Source of the DNA: CAZNRY01 sp964575675
GTDB taxonomy: Bacteria > Eisenbacteria > RBG-16-71-46 > CAIMUX01 > VGJL01
Reading direction: 5' to 3'
NCBI GenBank assembly: GCA_964575675.1
Contig: CAZNRY010000022.1
Coordinates: 1-31,501 of the forward strand
DNA length: 31,501 bases
The notes under the pieces were generated by a model. The model made no database searches. It was not told where the DNA came from and saw nothing but the letters and a program-made list of their open reading frames with translations. Both the position numbers and the translations under genes were made by a program. Positions 17,601 to 24,832 of the stretch are shown piece after piece. Each line of letters opens with the position of its first letter. Position 1 is the stretch's first letter.

Positions 17601-17883
17601 CGCCTGATCCGGTAACCCTGATCCCATCGAGCGGGCGGGAGCCTAGCTCGTCCAGGATCTCGCGCAATAGGACCTGGGTTGCTTCGAGGGGTCGGCCCCG
17701 CGTGCGGCGGTAAGCGGTCGTCGCCATTTGAGCCTCTTGGCCGTTCGGGAGATGGAACGACAAAAACGAGGGGTGCCAAAGAGACGAAGCGGAAAACCGC
17801 TCGAAGCGTTCGGCATCGGCGCCTGTCGCCAGGAGGGCAGCCTTGATGCTAACGGCCCCAAGGTCGAGTCCCAGATAGAACAT
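14665..17883 (-). CDS. Giant acyl-CoA dehydratase activase with two BcrAD/BadFG ATPase modules
   Basis: The 1072-residue protein starts at the ATG at 17883 (GGGGGGAC nearby), where the ASKHA fold begins with MFYLGLDLGAVSIKAALLAT. Module 1 (1-295) has DYQTNGDCAAGTGSFLDQQA (Cys160) and GRCSVFAKSDMIHAQQKG (Cys199). Module 2 (345-610) starts IGIDIGSVSTNVVLLD and has NEACAAGTGSFLEERA (Cys476) and GERCTVFMERDVNAFQQRG (Cys516). These are the cysteines that hold the [4Fe-4S] cluster in archerase-type activators, and both modules keep them. A Cys cluster follows (635, 638, 642, 660), then a DUF2229/COG3580-like domain to the end. Known relatives use ATP hydrolysis to push electrons to very low potential for a partner dehydratase or reductase. 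The partner here is the coupled downstream gene. Confidence 0.88.
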   Translation of the reverse strand: MFYLGLDLGAVSIKAALLATGADAERFERFSASSLWHPSFLSFHLPNGQEAQMATTAYRRTRGRPLEATQVLLREILDELGSRPLDGIRVTGSGAPLIRGTLRLPEENEFRCLAAATWVVAPDVRTLFEIGGESSKLLFLDRDPATGDLGIVDYQTNGDCAAGTGSFLDQQAGRLRYDIEEVGPIARGTERAAKIAGRCSVFAKSDMIHAQQKGYLPPEVLRGLCETVARNFRAAVAKGKPPRPPILFVGGVAANEMVVESLRLAFDLEEGIRVPVHHASHAAIGCAVREAGESAHTVFSRDDLEKTAAEAAGLPRTRPLSMHNVILLRDRVHPFVLPAGGPPIDVAIGIDIGSVSTNVVLLDREGRIVREIYTRTQARPVEVVTSAMADLYQEIGTRVRAIAVGTTGSGRELIGELVGADTVNDEITAHKTGASFIARTMLDGTVNTIFEIGGQDAKYIRIEDGVVVDFAMNEACAAGTGSFLEERAEELGVCIKDEFAKRALSSTSPIRLGERCTVFMERDVNAFQQRGASTDDLLAGLALSVATNYINRVVRGRKIEGTVFFQGGTAYNDSVAAAFAEILGREIIVPPYNGVVGAVGAALLALEKADTLQAGTRFRGWDLGKVDYKIREFTCRGCENRCDMKEFQVEGEKTYWGDQCGDRYRRRAKVEFRPVVDDLIRLRKDWLVEDYDPTARGRATAAIPRALYFHDRFPYWNAFFRAIGFAVRITPETNRAIVHEGLETTVAEPCFPIQVAHGQLVQALEIKEADFVFLPNYVNAEGTHGEIQSFFCPWGTTLPFVLRAASGFEGSAAKIVSPLIRFRAGPDAILTPLHEALKPWRVDKKQIAHGLAAAEAAQQRFRQRVRQAGAVAMEKLAATREPAILLVGRPYNLYDGIVNLELPRKLRDLYGVNVVPLEFLAADDSDLEAINSNMFWSYGRKILAGARGASSHPDLHLIYVTNFKCGPDSYIKHFVRDAFGRAFLTLQFDGHANDAGMLTRVEAYLDSQGILRRWTARAREREDSAPIETGSAAVAAASMIEQIAFSTHTPYGGCEAGCSSASSCPQAKTDRS

Positions 17884-17949
17884 TCGCTTAAGTCCCCCCG
17901 TTCGATAGCCGGGCTCGCGCACCGCCAGGCGGGGGCGGCCAACGCCCGC

Positions 17950-17978
17950 AGAATAAGGGCTGCGATCAGCATGTGCAA
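17950..17978 (-). promoter_or_regulatory. Candidate internal promoter for the activase pair
   Basis: In the 172-bp gap after the lipoprotein gene, the minus strand carries TTGCAC (17978-17973) and TATTCT (17955-17950) with a 17-base spacer. The start of transcription would fall near 17943, about 60 nt before the activase ATG. The hexamers are moderate matches, so the two activase genes may have their own transcription besides reading through from the signalling genes. Confidence 0.35.
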
Positions 17979-18055
17979 GCGGTACGGGGCCCTCGATGAT
18001 GCGGGCGCATTCGTGAAGTATGCCACAAGCCGGGACGCTGCCCAGAAACCCGCGG

Positions 18056-18712
18056 TCAGTGCGAAAGCAGCTCCGTCGCCAGGAGCTTCGCCTTGTGGGC
18101 GAGGTTCGCCGCGGACTGGATGTCATCGCGATCGAGCGCCGCATGGGTCTGTTCGATCAGCCCGCGGACCGTCTTCAACTTTTCGAGGTCCGCGCGGGAC
18201 TTAAGCCGCGGCGCAATCTGCGTTGTGATCCTCTCGGCAATCCCCATCTCGGCCCGCGTCAAGCGCTCGAGCCGCTCGCGCTGCGCTTCCGGCAGGGCGA
18301 TCGAAACGGACGGCGGCGCGGGGGCGGGGGTGATCGAAGGCTGTTCGGGCGTCTCGCGGCGCAGCGCTGCCGTGGTGTCCGCAGTTGCGGCCGGGTGCGG
18401 GGACGCCCCGTGCCGCGGCCTGGTCGATTCCCCGGTGGGCGTCTCTGCCGGGGCTTCCTGCGGCGCCTGCGCTGCCGTGGTGTCGACGGCCGCAACCATG
18501 GTCGTGTCGCGCCGTACGGTCAGCGTGATGCTCTTGTGCTCGGTAAACTGCGGCGCATAGAGGACGCGCACGATGCTGCAACCGCCGCTCGATAGCAGCA
18601 GAATCACGGCCGCGGCCGCCCGGATCCCGCGGATCCAAGTTCGCCACCGCCGTCCTCCGCCGCTGGGCCGCTGGATCTCGAGTCTGACGGCATTCTCATG
18701 ATTCGATTCCAT
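18056..18712 (-). CDS. Lipoprotein of unknown function with C-terminal helical domain
   Basis: The 218-residue protein starts at the ATG at 18712, 7 bases after the sensor kinase stop. A hydrophobic segment IRAAAAVILLLSSGGC ends in a lipobox-like LSSGGC, so it is probably a lipoprotein, although the N-region before it is long (about 28 residues) and basic. Residues about 70-150 are low-complexity Ala, Thr, Pro, Glu and look disordered. Residues 150-218 are helical: ERLERLTRAEMGIAERITTQ, then LKTVRGLIEQTHAALDRDD and ANLAHKAKLLATELLSH, which look like a short helical-repeat hairpin. No family is recognised. Its place straight after the kinase suggests a link to the signalling system or to envelope sensing. 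Confidence 0.72.
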   Translation of the reverse strand: MESNHENAVRLEIQRPSGGGRRWRTWIRGIRAAAAVILLLSSGGCSIVRVLYAPQFTEHKSITLTVRRDTTMVAAVDTTAAQAPQEAPAETPTGESTRPRHGASPHPAATADTTAALRRETPEQPSITPAPAPPSVSIALPEAQRERLERLTRAEMGIAERITTQIAPRLKSRADLEKLKTVRGLIEQTHAALDRDDIQSAANLAHKAKLLATELLSH

Positions 18713-18719
18713 GTTGCCC

Positions 18720-20546
18720 CTACACGACGAGCGCCGCGGCGCGTATCGGCAGCCGCAGCGTCACGACGGTTCCTTCCCCTTGCGCGGATACCAGACCAAC
18801 TTCGCCGCCGTGCATCTCGAGCGCCTGACGCACGAGCGCGAGGCCGACGCCCGTTCCCCCCTCTTTCGTCGTGAAGTAGAGGTCGAAGACCCTCCCTTGA
18901 TTTTCGAGAGGGATGCCCGGCCCCGTATCCGCGACGGAGATCAGGATCTCCGAGTCCGTTCTGCGCGTCGCGAGCATGATCCGTCCGTCCCGCGAGGGGA
19001 GAGCCTGGACCGCGTTCTTGACGAGATTCTGGATCGCCTGGCGCAGGACCTCGCGGTCCGCCTGTGTCTCGGGGAGGCCCGCACAGAGATCGAGGTCGAG
19101 ATCGAGACCCGAGAGGTTCGCCTCGGTCTCCATCGATTGATGGACCTCTTCGATGAGATCGTTCAACTGTGTACTGGCCGGAGCGAGCGCCCGCAGCCTC
19201 GCGACCTTGAGGAACCCGCTCACGGCGCGCTGCAGCCGCTGGATTTCCTCGAGAGCGATTCTCACGTGGAGATCGACCTCTTCGGGCGCCAGATTTCTCG
19301 ACCCGCGCAGAATCCCCAACTCGAGGTTGATCGTCTGAAGGGGGTTCCGAATCTCGTGGGCGACGCCCGCCGCCATCTGCCCCAGGCGGGACAGGACGCG
19401 CGAATGGTCCGTCATCGAGTGGAGTTCCTCGAGCGCGGCCGTTTCCTTGAATTCGATCAACGCCCCCGCCGGCAAGTCGCCCCCCGTGATGCGGTGCCCG
19501 ATCGCGGCATAGGAGCGCCCCCCGTTGCGCAGCGGCATCGGCACGGTGAACGGCCCGGCGGCGATCCCGCCCGGCTCCTCGTAGAGGCGGTCCGCGAGCA
19601 GCCTGACCGGGTTGTCCTCGGGAAGGATATCGTCGATACGGCGCCCCATCGCGCGGGACGGATCGATGCCGAGGATTCGCCCGGTCGGAGCGTTCATGAG
19701 GACGACCTCTCGCTTCGGCCCGAGCGTGAGGATACCTTCTCCCAGAAGTTCGACCGTTCGGCGGAAGGAGCCGATGTGCGAGTCGCGGTCTTGCCGTTCC
19801 TTCTGGAACTGCTCGCTCAAGAGGTTCAGATCGCGCGCGAGGCGGCTGAATTCGTCAATTCCGCTCTCGGGGATCCGAGCGTCGAACCTGCCCTCGCGGA
19901 TGGCGGTGACCCCGGCCTCGATTTGGCGCAAGCGGCGCGAGGCGATGCCGGCAAGAACAAAGCCCAGGGCAACGGCAAGGCCGATCTGCACGAGCGCTCC
20001 GGTGACCCCGCGGCGGAACGCCTCGACGACCTGCTCGCGCAGTAGGACGCCCGCGATTCCCACCCGGATCGTCACGAATGGCGCGCCGCCGAGCAGGAGC
20101 GGGGTGTCGATCCGGTAGACCTGCGGCGAGCGGGCAAGACTGCGGAGGAAGCGAAGGCTTTCCCCGAACTTCCGCGCGGATGGCAACTCGGGGAGCGGTT
20201 CGATCCGGCTTCCGATCACCTCCGGGACCGTGTGCGCGACCGCGGTTTGGGCGGAATCGAGGATGGCGACGAAGACGACGGCCGGGGCGTGCGCGGTCGC
20301 CGCCTGCAGAACCAGGTCGATCCGTTGGTCCTCGTGCAGCGCCTGCAGCGGTCCGTCCGGCCGCTCGCGGGCAACGTATCCGATCTGCCGCAGGAGCGCC
20401 TGCGTGATCAGCTCGCTCTCGCCCGCCGCGGACTCGGTCGCGAGACGGAGAACGTGGGTCAGCTGCAGTCCGATCGAGATCGAGACGAGGACGATCGCAA
20501 GGATCAATAGGGCGATCGTCTGCCGCCCGGCCCATCCGAGTTTCAT
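18720..20546 (-). CDS. Membrane sensor histidine kinase, NtrB-like
   Basis: The 608-residue kinase starts at an ATG overlapping the response regulator stop (ATGA, 20543-20546). Its layout is TM1 (9-31), an extracytoplasmic sensor of about 150 residues (32-182), TM2 (183-202), HAMP (about 203-255), PAS (about 260-370), and HisKA with the phospho-acceptor His397 in GVAHEIRNPLQTINLE. The ATPase has QNLVKNAVQALPSRDGRI as N-box, VADTGPGIPLENQGRVFDLY as G1/F-box, and TTKEGGTGVGLALVRQALE as G2. It phosphorylates the NtrC-type regulator encoded just upstream. The signal is unknown; the sensor region has no recognised ligand motif. Confidence 0.93.
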   Translation of the reverse strand: MKLGWAGRQTIALLILAIVLVSISIGLQLTHVLRLATESAAGESELITQALLRQIGYVARERPDGPLQALHEDQRIDLVLQAATAHAPAVVFVAILDSAQTAVAHTVPEVIGSRIEPLPELPSARKFGESLRFLRSLARSPQVYRIDTPLLLGGAPFVTIRVGIAGVLLREQVVEAFRRGVTGALVQIGLAVALGFVLAGIASRRLRQIEAGVTAIREGRFDARIPESGIDEFSRLARDLNLLSEQFQKERQDRDSHIGSFRRTVELLGEGILTLGPKREVVLMNAPTGRILGIDPSRAMGRRIDDILPEDNPVRLLADRLYEEPGGIAAGPFTVPMPLRNGGRSYAAIGHRITGGDLPAGALIEFKETAALEELHSMTDHSRVLSRLGQMAAGVAHEIRNPLQTINLELGILRGSRNLAPEEVDLHVRIALEEIQRLQRAVSGFLKVARLRALAPASTQLNDLIEEVHQSMETEANLSGLDLDLDLCAGLPETQADREVLRQAIQNLVKNAVQALPSRDGRIMLATRRTDSEILISVADTGPGIPLENQGRVFDLYFTTKEGGTGVGLALVRQALEMHGGEVGLVSAQGEGTVVTLRLPIRAAALVV

Positions 20547-21937
20547 GAAACGGTCTCGGCCGACGCCGCATCGGCGCCGCGCCAGCGACGGAGCTTCATG
20601 TGCAACGTCTTCGGGCTGATCCCGAGGGTCGCGGCCGCGCGGGTCTTGTTCCCTCCACAGGATTCGAGTGTCTCGACGATCGCGACCCTCTCGATCTCCT
20701 CCAGCGACGCTCCGATCGAGATCCGGATCGCCCCGCCCCCCGGCGAATCCCTCCGCAGGCCCGGCCGCACCGCCGGGGGAAGATCGAACTCCTGGATCTC
20801 CTCCGACTTGCAGATAATGACGGCCCGCTGGATGGCATTGCGCAGCTCTCGGACGTTTCCTGGCCAGTCATACATGCCCATCAGCGCAAGGGCCTCCTCC
20901 GAGAAACCGACGACCGCCTTGCCGTTCTCTTGCGCGTATTCCTGCAGGAAAGCTTGTGCGAGAAGCGGGAGGTCCTCCATGCGGTCGCGTAGGAGAGGAA
21001 TCGTGAGGGTGATCACGTTCAATCGGAAGTAGAGGTCCTCTCGAAACTGACCCGCGGCCAGGCGCTCCTCGATCGATGCGTTCGTGGCCGCGAGGACCCT
21101 GACGTCGATCGGGATCTCGCGCGAGCCTCCGACGCGGCGGACCTTTCGATCCTCGAGGACGCGCAGCAACTTGCTCTGCAGCGCGACGGGCATTTCGGCG
21201 ATCTCGTCCAGGAAGAGCGTGCCGCCGTTGGCGAGCTCGAAACAGCCGGGACGGGAAACCGAGGCGCCGGTGAACGCCCCCTTCTCATGGCCCAGGATCT
21301 CGCTCTCGAGCAATGTCTCCGGGATCGCGGCGCACGAGAGTGCAACGAAGCGCGCCGAGGCGCGGGGACTCAGGTTGTGAATCGTGCGGGCGACGACCTC
21401 CTTCCCCGTACCGCTCGCCCCGGTGATCAGGACGGAGGCTGTCGAAGGAGCGAACTGGTCGATCAACCGGTACAGCTCGAGCATCGGAGGAGCCTTGCCG
21501 ATCAGCTTCTGGAAACGGCCGCTGCGAATCATCTCACGGCGCAGAAGGAGGACCTCCTGCCGCATCGCGGAACGTTCGAGACCTTTGTAAATCACCGTCG
21601 AGAGCCGCTCGGGATCGACAGGCTTGACGAGGTAATCGTAGACGCCTCGCCGCGTCGCTTCGACCGCGCTGTCGATCGTTCCGTGCGCGGTCAGGATTAC
21701 GAGCGTCGACTCGATCCCGCGTTCCTTCAGGTCCCCGACGAGCTGGAGCCCATCGCGGCCGGGAAGTTGAAGATCGGTGATCACCAGGTCCGGAGGGGCG
21801 GCGAGCGCCTTCTGAAGCGCCTCTTCGGCGTTCGCGGCAAGATCGACGCCGTGACCCATGTCCGAGATGAGTCGGGCCAACCCCTTGCGGATCGGCTCCT
21901 CATCATCGACGACCAGGATTCTGTACTGCCGGGGCAT
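20543..21937 (-). CDS. NtrC-type sigma-54-activating response regulator
   Basis: The 464-residue protein starts at the ATG at 21937, with GTGGAGG about 5 bases upstream; the frame opens earlier, but that part is noncoding in character. The receiver domain has Asp11-Asp12, the phospho-acceptor Asp55 (VITDLQLPGRDG) and Lys105. The AAA+ domain has Walker A GASGTGKE (173-180), the sigma-54-contacting loop GAFTGA (220-225), Walker B GGTLFLDEIAEMP and the arginine-finger region FREDLYFRLNV. A Fis-type helix-turn-helix ends the protein (GGNKTRAAATLGISPKTLHM). It would bind upstream sites and drive sigma-54 polymerase. Candidate sites and a sigma-54 promoter lie just upstream of its own gene, on the opposite strand. 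Confidence 0.96.
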   Translation of the reverse strand: MPRQYRILVVDDEEPIRKGLARLISDMGHGVDLAANAEEALQKALAAPPDLVITDLQLPGRDGLQLVGDLKERGIESTLVILTAHGTIDSAVEATRRGVYDYLVKPVDPERLSTVIYKGLERSAMRQEVLLLRREMIRSGRFQKLIGKAPPMLELYRLIDQFAPSTASVLITGASGTGKEVVARTIHNLSPRASARFVALSCAAIPETLLESEILGHEKGAFTGASVSRPGCFELANGGTLFLDEIAEMPVALQSKLLRVLEDRKVRRVGGSREIPIDVRVLAATNASIEERLAAGQFREDLYFRLNVITLTIPLLRDRMEDLPLLAQAFLQEYAQENGKAVVGFSEEALALMGMYDWPGNVRELRNAIQRAVIICKSEEIQEFDLPPAVRPGLRRDSPGGGAIRISIGASLEEIERVAIVETLESCGGNKTRAAATLGISPKTLHMKLRRWRGADAASAETVS

Positions 21938-21967
21938 CGAACCTCCACGACCGCTGGACACCGTAAC

Positions 21968-22019
21968 ATACCTGTTTCCGAGCAGGGTAAAAAGGTAACA
22001 CTTGCACGAATCTACCCTG
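21968..22019. promoter_or_regulatory. Candidate enhancer sites for the NtrC-type regulator
   Basis: Upstream of the regulator gene lies a dyad with arms CAGGGTA (21983-21989) and TACCCTG (22013-22019), 23 bases apart. The left arm is also the right half of an imperfect palindrome beginning TACCTGTTTCCGAG at 21969. Variants of the core CCTG-T/C-T-C-C-G recur at 21971, 22016 and, as CAGGTTTCCG, near 22056. Repeated dyads 100-170 bp upstream of a sigma-54 promoter are what an activator of this class uses. Confidence 0.4.
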
Positions 22020-22128
22020 TTCCGGAGGGCTTCCGGCGTGTCCGAATCCACAAGCAGGTTTCCGTGGAAGTTACTTAAAGTGTTATATCACAAGGCGTTA
22101 ACTATATTTAATGGAACTTCTAGTGGAA

Positions 22129-22144
22129 TGGCATGTGTCTTGTA
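22129..22144 (+). promoter_or_regulatory. Candidate sigma-54 (-24/-12) promoter
   Basis: The plus strand reads TGGCATGTGTCTTGTA. It matches the sigma-54 consensus TGGCACG-N4-TTGCW at all positions except C-to-T at the sixth and at the -12 C, with exact spacing. The -24 GG is at 22130-22131 and the -12 element at 22142-22143, predicting a start near 22154. The only thing downstream on this strand before 22300 is the folded segment listed next. Confidence 0.5.
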
Positions 22145-22153
22145 ATTAGTAGC

Positions 22154-22299
22154 TAGACCCTAAGGGTTGGCCCGGTCGGATTTGTGAGGGTGGCCAGCTC
22201 AGCGGAACAGCGTCAGCGAGACGGACTCCTTCAACGGTGAGGTTTCCTGCCTGCCCCTCACCATCTCCTCCGAGAGGGAGTCCGTCTCCTCTTTTCTTA
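22154..22299 (+). ncRNA. Putative small RNA with nested hairpins and terminator
   Basis: The segment has no credible ORF but strong structure. GAGACGGACTCC (22218-22229) pairs perfectly with GGAGTCCGTCTC (22277-22288). Inside it, GGTGAGG (22236-22242) pairs with CCTCACC (22256-22262). The outer stem is followed directly by CTCTTTTCTT (22289-22298), which looks like a plus-strand intrinsic terminator. An upstream TGGCC/GGCCA pair (22168-22172 / 22192-22196) adds a third possible stem. With the sigma-54 promoter at 22129-22144 this predicts an RNA of about 145 nt. No known RNA family is recognised, and the target is unknown. Confidence 0.42.
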
Positions 22300-22318
22300 T
22301 GGGATGCGCTCCTCTTCC

Positions 22319-23143
22319 CTAGACCTCTTCCTTCACGTAGAGCTTGGAAGCCTTCTCGGCGGATGTGACGATTCCGCGGATCATCGCGGAGCTGAAACCC
22401 TCGTGCTCCATCTGGTTCAATCCCGCGATCGTGCATCCGCGAGGGGTCGTGACCTTGTCGATCTCTCCCTCCGGATGACTTCCTTCGGTGAGCAGGAGAC
22501 CGGCTGCGCCCTTGGCGGTCTGAGCCGCCATGCAAAGGGCGTCGGAAGCGTGGAAGCCGATCTCGATCCCGCCCTGGGACGCGGCGCGGATCGCGCGCAT
22601 GAAAAAAGCGATTCCGCAGGCGCAGAGGGCGGTGGCAGGGACGATCAGGTCCTCGTCGATCACGAGCGTCTTGCCAACCGCATCGAACAAGGTGCGGGCG
22701 AGCTGCAGCGCCTTCTCTGATCCCGCGGGCGCCGCGAGGCATGTCATCGATTCCTGAATCGCGATCGCGGTGTTCGGCATCGCGCGGACGACGGGAAGGG
22801 TCTTCCCGGCGAGCGCGAGGATCTCGGCGATGCTCACACCCGAGACGATCGAGATCAGGACGTGGTGCTTCGGATCGAGGGCGGGGGCGATCTCGCGAAC
22901 GAGCGGCGCCAGGTGCTGGGGATCGACCGCGAGAATGACGACCTTCGTCCGGCGCACGGCGTCGAGGTTGTCGCTTTGGACCGTGAATCCTTCCTTCGTG
23001 AGATGGGCACTCAGATGGGTCTTCCGTCGGGTCACGATGATCTGCTTGGCAGGCAGGCGCCCCGACCGGGCAAGCCCCCGCGCGATCGCGCTTCCTATGT
23101 TCCCGCACCCGAGAATCGCAAGTTTCTCGACTATCTTTGTCAC
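22319..23143 (-). CDS. proC: Pyrroline-5-carboxylate reductase
   Basis: The 274-residue enzyme starts with GTG at 23143, preceded by GAGGAGG. It reduces pyrroline-5-carboxylate to proline with NAD(P)H, the last step of proline synthesis. The dinucleotide site is LAILGCGNIGSAIARGL (9-25). VVRAMPNTAIAIQESMTCL matches the conserved MPN substrate region, and the C-terminal dimer domain has the family signature VTTPRGCTIAGLNQMEHEGF, in the TTP-x-GCT variant of the usual TSPGGTT. Length is normal. It appears to be a single gene. Confidence 0.94.
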   Translation of the reverse strand: MTKIVEKLAILGCGNIGSAIARGLARSGRLPAKQIIVTRRKTHLSAHLTKEGFTVQSDNLDAVRRTKVVILAVDPQHLAPLVREIAPALDPKHHVLISIVSGVSIAEILALAGKTLPVVRAMPNTAIAIQESMTCLAAPAGSEKALQLARTLFDAVGKTLVIDEDLIVPATALCACGIAFFMRAIRAASQGGIEIGFHASDALCMAAQTAKGAAGLLLTEGSHPEGEIDKVTTPRGCTIAGLNQMEHEGFSSAMIRGIVTSAEKASKLYVKEEV

Positions 23144-23487
23144 GTTCCACCTCCTCGATGCACGGTACGATGAGCGGCCCGAAACTGGAACATCCGATTG
23201 TGGGTCAATTTCGCCGGATGCTAAACCAGTTTTAGTAGATCTGAGAAGCTTGCCACGCGCATCCCGCGGGGCCGGCCCGCGCTAGCGGATTTCGCCCCGC
23301 CGCCCCGCCCCCTCCGTTGACCGAGTCCCTTACCGTTCCGTAAGATGGCGTTTGCTGAGGCCCGCCAGACCCGGATTCTCTACATCATCCGGAGTCGGGC
23401 GTAGGCGGGCGCGGCGCTGTGCGAATCGGCTCGGCCTGAATTCACGGGCCTGTGGTTGAACCGGTGGGTTGAAGAGGAGGTGCGGAC
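23144..23487. other. Intergenic region between divergent proC and dehydrogenase genes
   Basis: This 344-bp region has no coding character. It holds the proC ribosome site at its left end, a small inverted repeat CTAAA-CCAGT-TTTAG near 23220-23235, a near-palindrome TTACCGTTCCGTAA at about 23330, the candidate dehydrogenase promoter at 23317-23346, and the GAGGAGG ribosome site just before 23488. Nothing else is recognised. Confidence 0.6.
23317..23346 (+). promoter_or_regulatory. Candidate sigma-70 promoter for the dehydrogenase gene
   Basis: TTGACC (23317-23322) is followed after 18 bases by TAAGAT (23341-23346). The near-palindrome TTACCGTTCCGTAA fills the spacer and the edge of the -10, so it might be a repressor site. 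The leader would be about 135 nt. Confidence 0.4.
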
Positions 23488-24669
23488 GTGAAGCGCAACG
23501 TCGTCGTGATGCCCGGTGATGGAATCGGAAAGACCGTTCTCCCCGAATCGCTCCGTGTTCTCGATGCGGTTGGGTTCGAGGCCAACTACATCCCGGCCGA
23601 CATCGGTTGGGACTTCTGGTGCAAGGAGGGCAACGCCCTTCCCGATCGGACGATCGATCTGCTCGCCGAGCACAAGCTCGGCCTTTTCGGCGCGATCACC
23701 TCGAAGCCGAAGGACAAGGCCGAGGCGGAGCTCGAGCCCTCCCTCAAGGGGAAGGGGTACACGTACTACAGCCCGATCGTCACGATGCGGCAGAAGTTCG
23801 ATCTCGACATCTGCATCCGTCCCTGCATCGCCTTCGAGGGGAACCCGCTGAACTTCATCCGCAAGGAGGGCGCCGGCTTCGCTGAGCCGAAGGTGAACGC
23901 TGTGGTCTTCCGCCAGAACACCGAGGGGCTCTACGGCGGCGTCGAGTGGACGAATCCGCCCGACGTGGTCCGCTCCGCGCTCGAGACGCATCTCCGGATG
24001 AAGATGTTCAAGCACGTGCCGAGCTCCGAGATGTCGATCTCGACGCGGATCATCACCCGGCCGGCGGCGCAGCGGATCATCCGCGCGGCCTTCGAGCACG
24101 CCCGGAAGTTCAACTACCCGAATGTCACGATCTGCGAAAAGCCGAACGTCCTGCGCGAAACCTCTGGAATGATGGAAGCCGAGGCGAAAAAGGTCGCGAA
24201 GGAGTACCCCGACGTCCCGCTCTGGTCGGTCAACATCGACGCGCAGATGATGTGGCTGACGAAGAATCCGGAGGACTTCGGCTGCGTCGTTTCGAGCAAC
24301 ATGTTCGGCGACATCATAAGCGACGCCTTCGCCGGCCTGGTCGGCGGTCTTGGCTTCGCCTGCAGCGGCAACATCGGCCGCGAATGCGCCGTCTTCGAGC
24401 CGACCCATGGCTCCGCGCCGAAGTACCAGGAGCTGAACCCCTCGATCGTCAATCCGATCGCGATGATCATGACGGCCGTCATGATGCTCGAGCACGTCGG
24501 CGAGACCGCCAGTGCCCAGAAGATCCGCGCGGCGATCGCTGCGGTGATCAAGGAGGGGAGGGTCCGCACCTACGACATGCTGCGGATCCCCGGCGGTCCT
24601 GGCGTCTTCTCGAAGGGCGCGGCGACGACACAACAGATGACCGATGCGATCCTCGCGAAGCTGAAGTAG
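23488..24669 (+). CDS. Isocitrate/isopropylmalate dehydrogenase-family enzyme, probably isocitrate dehydrogenase
   Basis: The 393-residue enzyme starts with GTG at 23488, with GAGGAGG seven bases before it. It is a beta-decarboxylating dehydrogenase: MPGDGIGK (8-15), FRQNTEGLYGGVEW (141-154) as substrate loop, STRIITRPAAQRIIRAAFE, the catalytic Lys218 in EKPNVLRETSG, and metal-binding Asp251, Asp275 and Asp279. The cofactor loop reads PTHGSAPKYQ (305-314). Lys-Tyr at this place favours NADP in E. coli isocitrate dehydrogenase, whereas NAD enzymes usually have Asp-Ile. Isocitrate is the likeliest substrate, but isopropylmalate or homoisocitrate cannot be excluded. No leucine biosynthesis gene is nearby, which supports the TCA-cycle role. 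Confidence 0.85.
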   Translation: MKRNVVVMPGDGIGKTVLPESLRVLDAVGFEANYIPADIGWDFWCKEGNALPDRTIDLLAEHKLGLFGAITSKPKDKAEAELEPSLKGKGYTYYSPIVTMRQKFDLDICIRPCIAFEGNPLNFIRKEGAGFAEPKVNAVVFRQNTEGLYGGVEWTNPPDVVRSALETHLRMKMFKHVPSSEMSISTRIITRPAAQRIIRAAFEHARKFNYPNVTICEKPNVLRETSGMMEAEAKKVAKEYPDVPLWSVNIDAQMMWLTKNPEDFGCVVSSNMFGDIISDAFAGLVGGLGFACSGNIGRECAVFEPTHGSAPKYQELNPSIVNPIAMIMTAVMMLEHVGETASAQKIRAAIAAVIKEGRVRTYDMLRIPGGPGVFSKGAATTQQMTDAILAKLK

Positions 24670-24683
24670 GGGGACGGTGCGAG

Positions 24684-24715
24684 GCCGGCCGCCGGGAGGG
24701 GCGCACGCGGCCGGC
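24684..24715 (+). terminator. Hairpin after the dehydrogenase gene
   Basis: A perfect 9-bp inverted repeat, GCCGGCCGC (24684-24692) and GCGGCCGGC (24707-24715), lies 15 bases after the stop codon. It has no T-run, so it may be a Rho-independent terminator only in a loose sense. Confidence 0.4.
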
Positions 24716-24832
24716 GCGACACAGTACCGAGATCGTCAGGGCCGCTGCGACGCAGTGACGAGACCGCCGCGACCGGTGGCGGGAGCGAAGTGGGCGCCGT
24801 GATGCGCGGATGAAGCGCAGCGGCGCCTCTTC

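Noticed and set aside
17884..18144. N-terminal extension of the activase to 1159 residues
   Set aside because: The ASKHA fold begins exactly at the ATG at 17883, and the extension overlaps the lipoprotein gene.
21938..22051. Upstream extension of the NtrC-type regulator to an ATG at 22051
   Set aside because: The receiver domain starts at the ATG at 21937, which has a GGAGG site; the extension covers the dyad region and has no family match.
22218..22299. Terminator of proC
   Set aside because: The T-rich tail lies on the plus strand, opposite to proC. Read on the proC strand the stem is followed by GCTGACGCTGTTCC, with no T-run.
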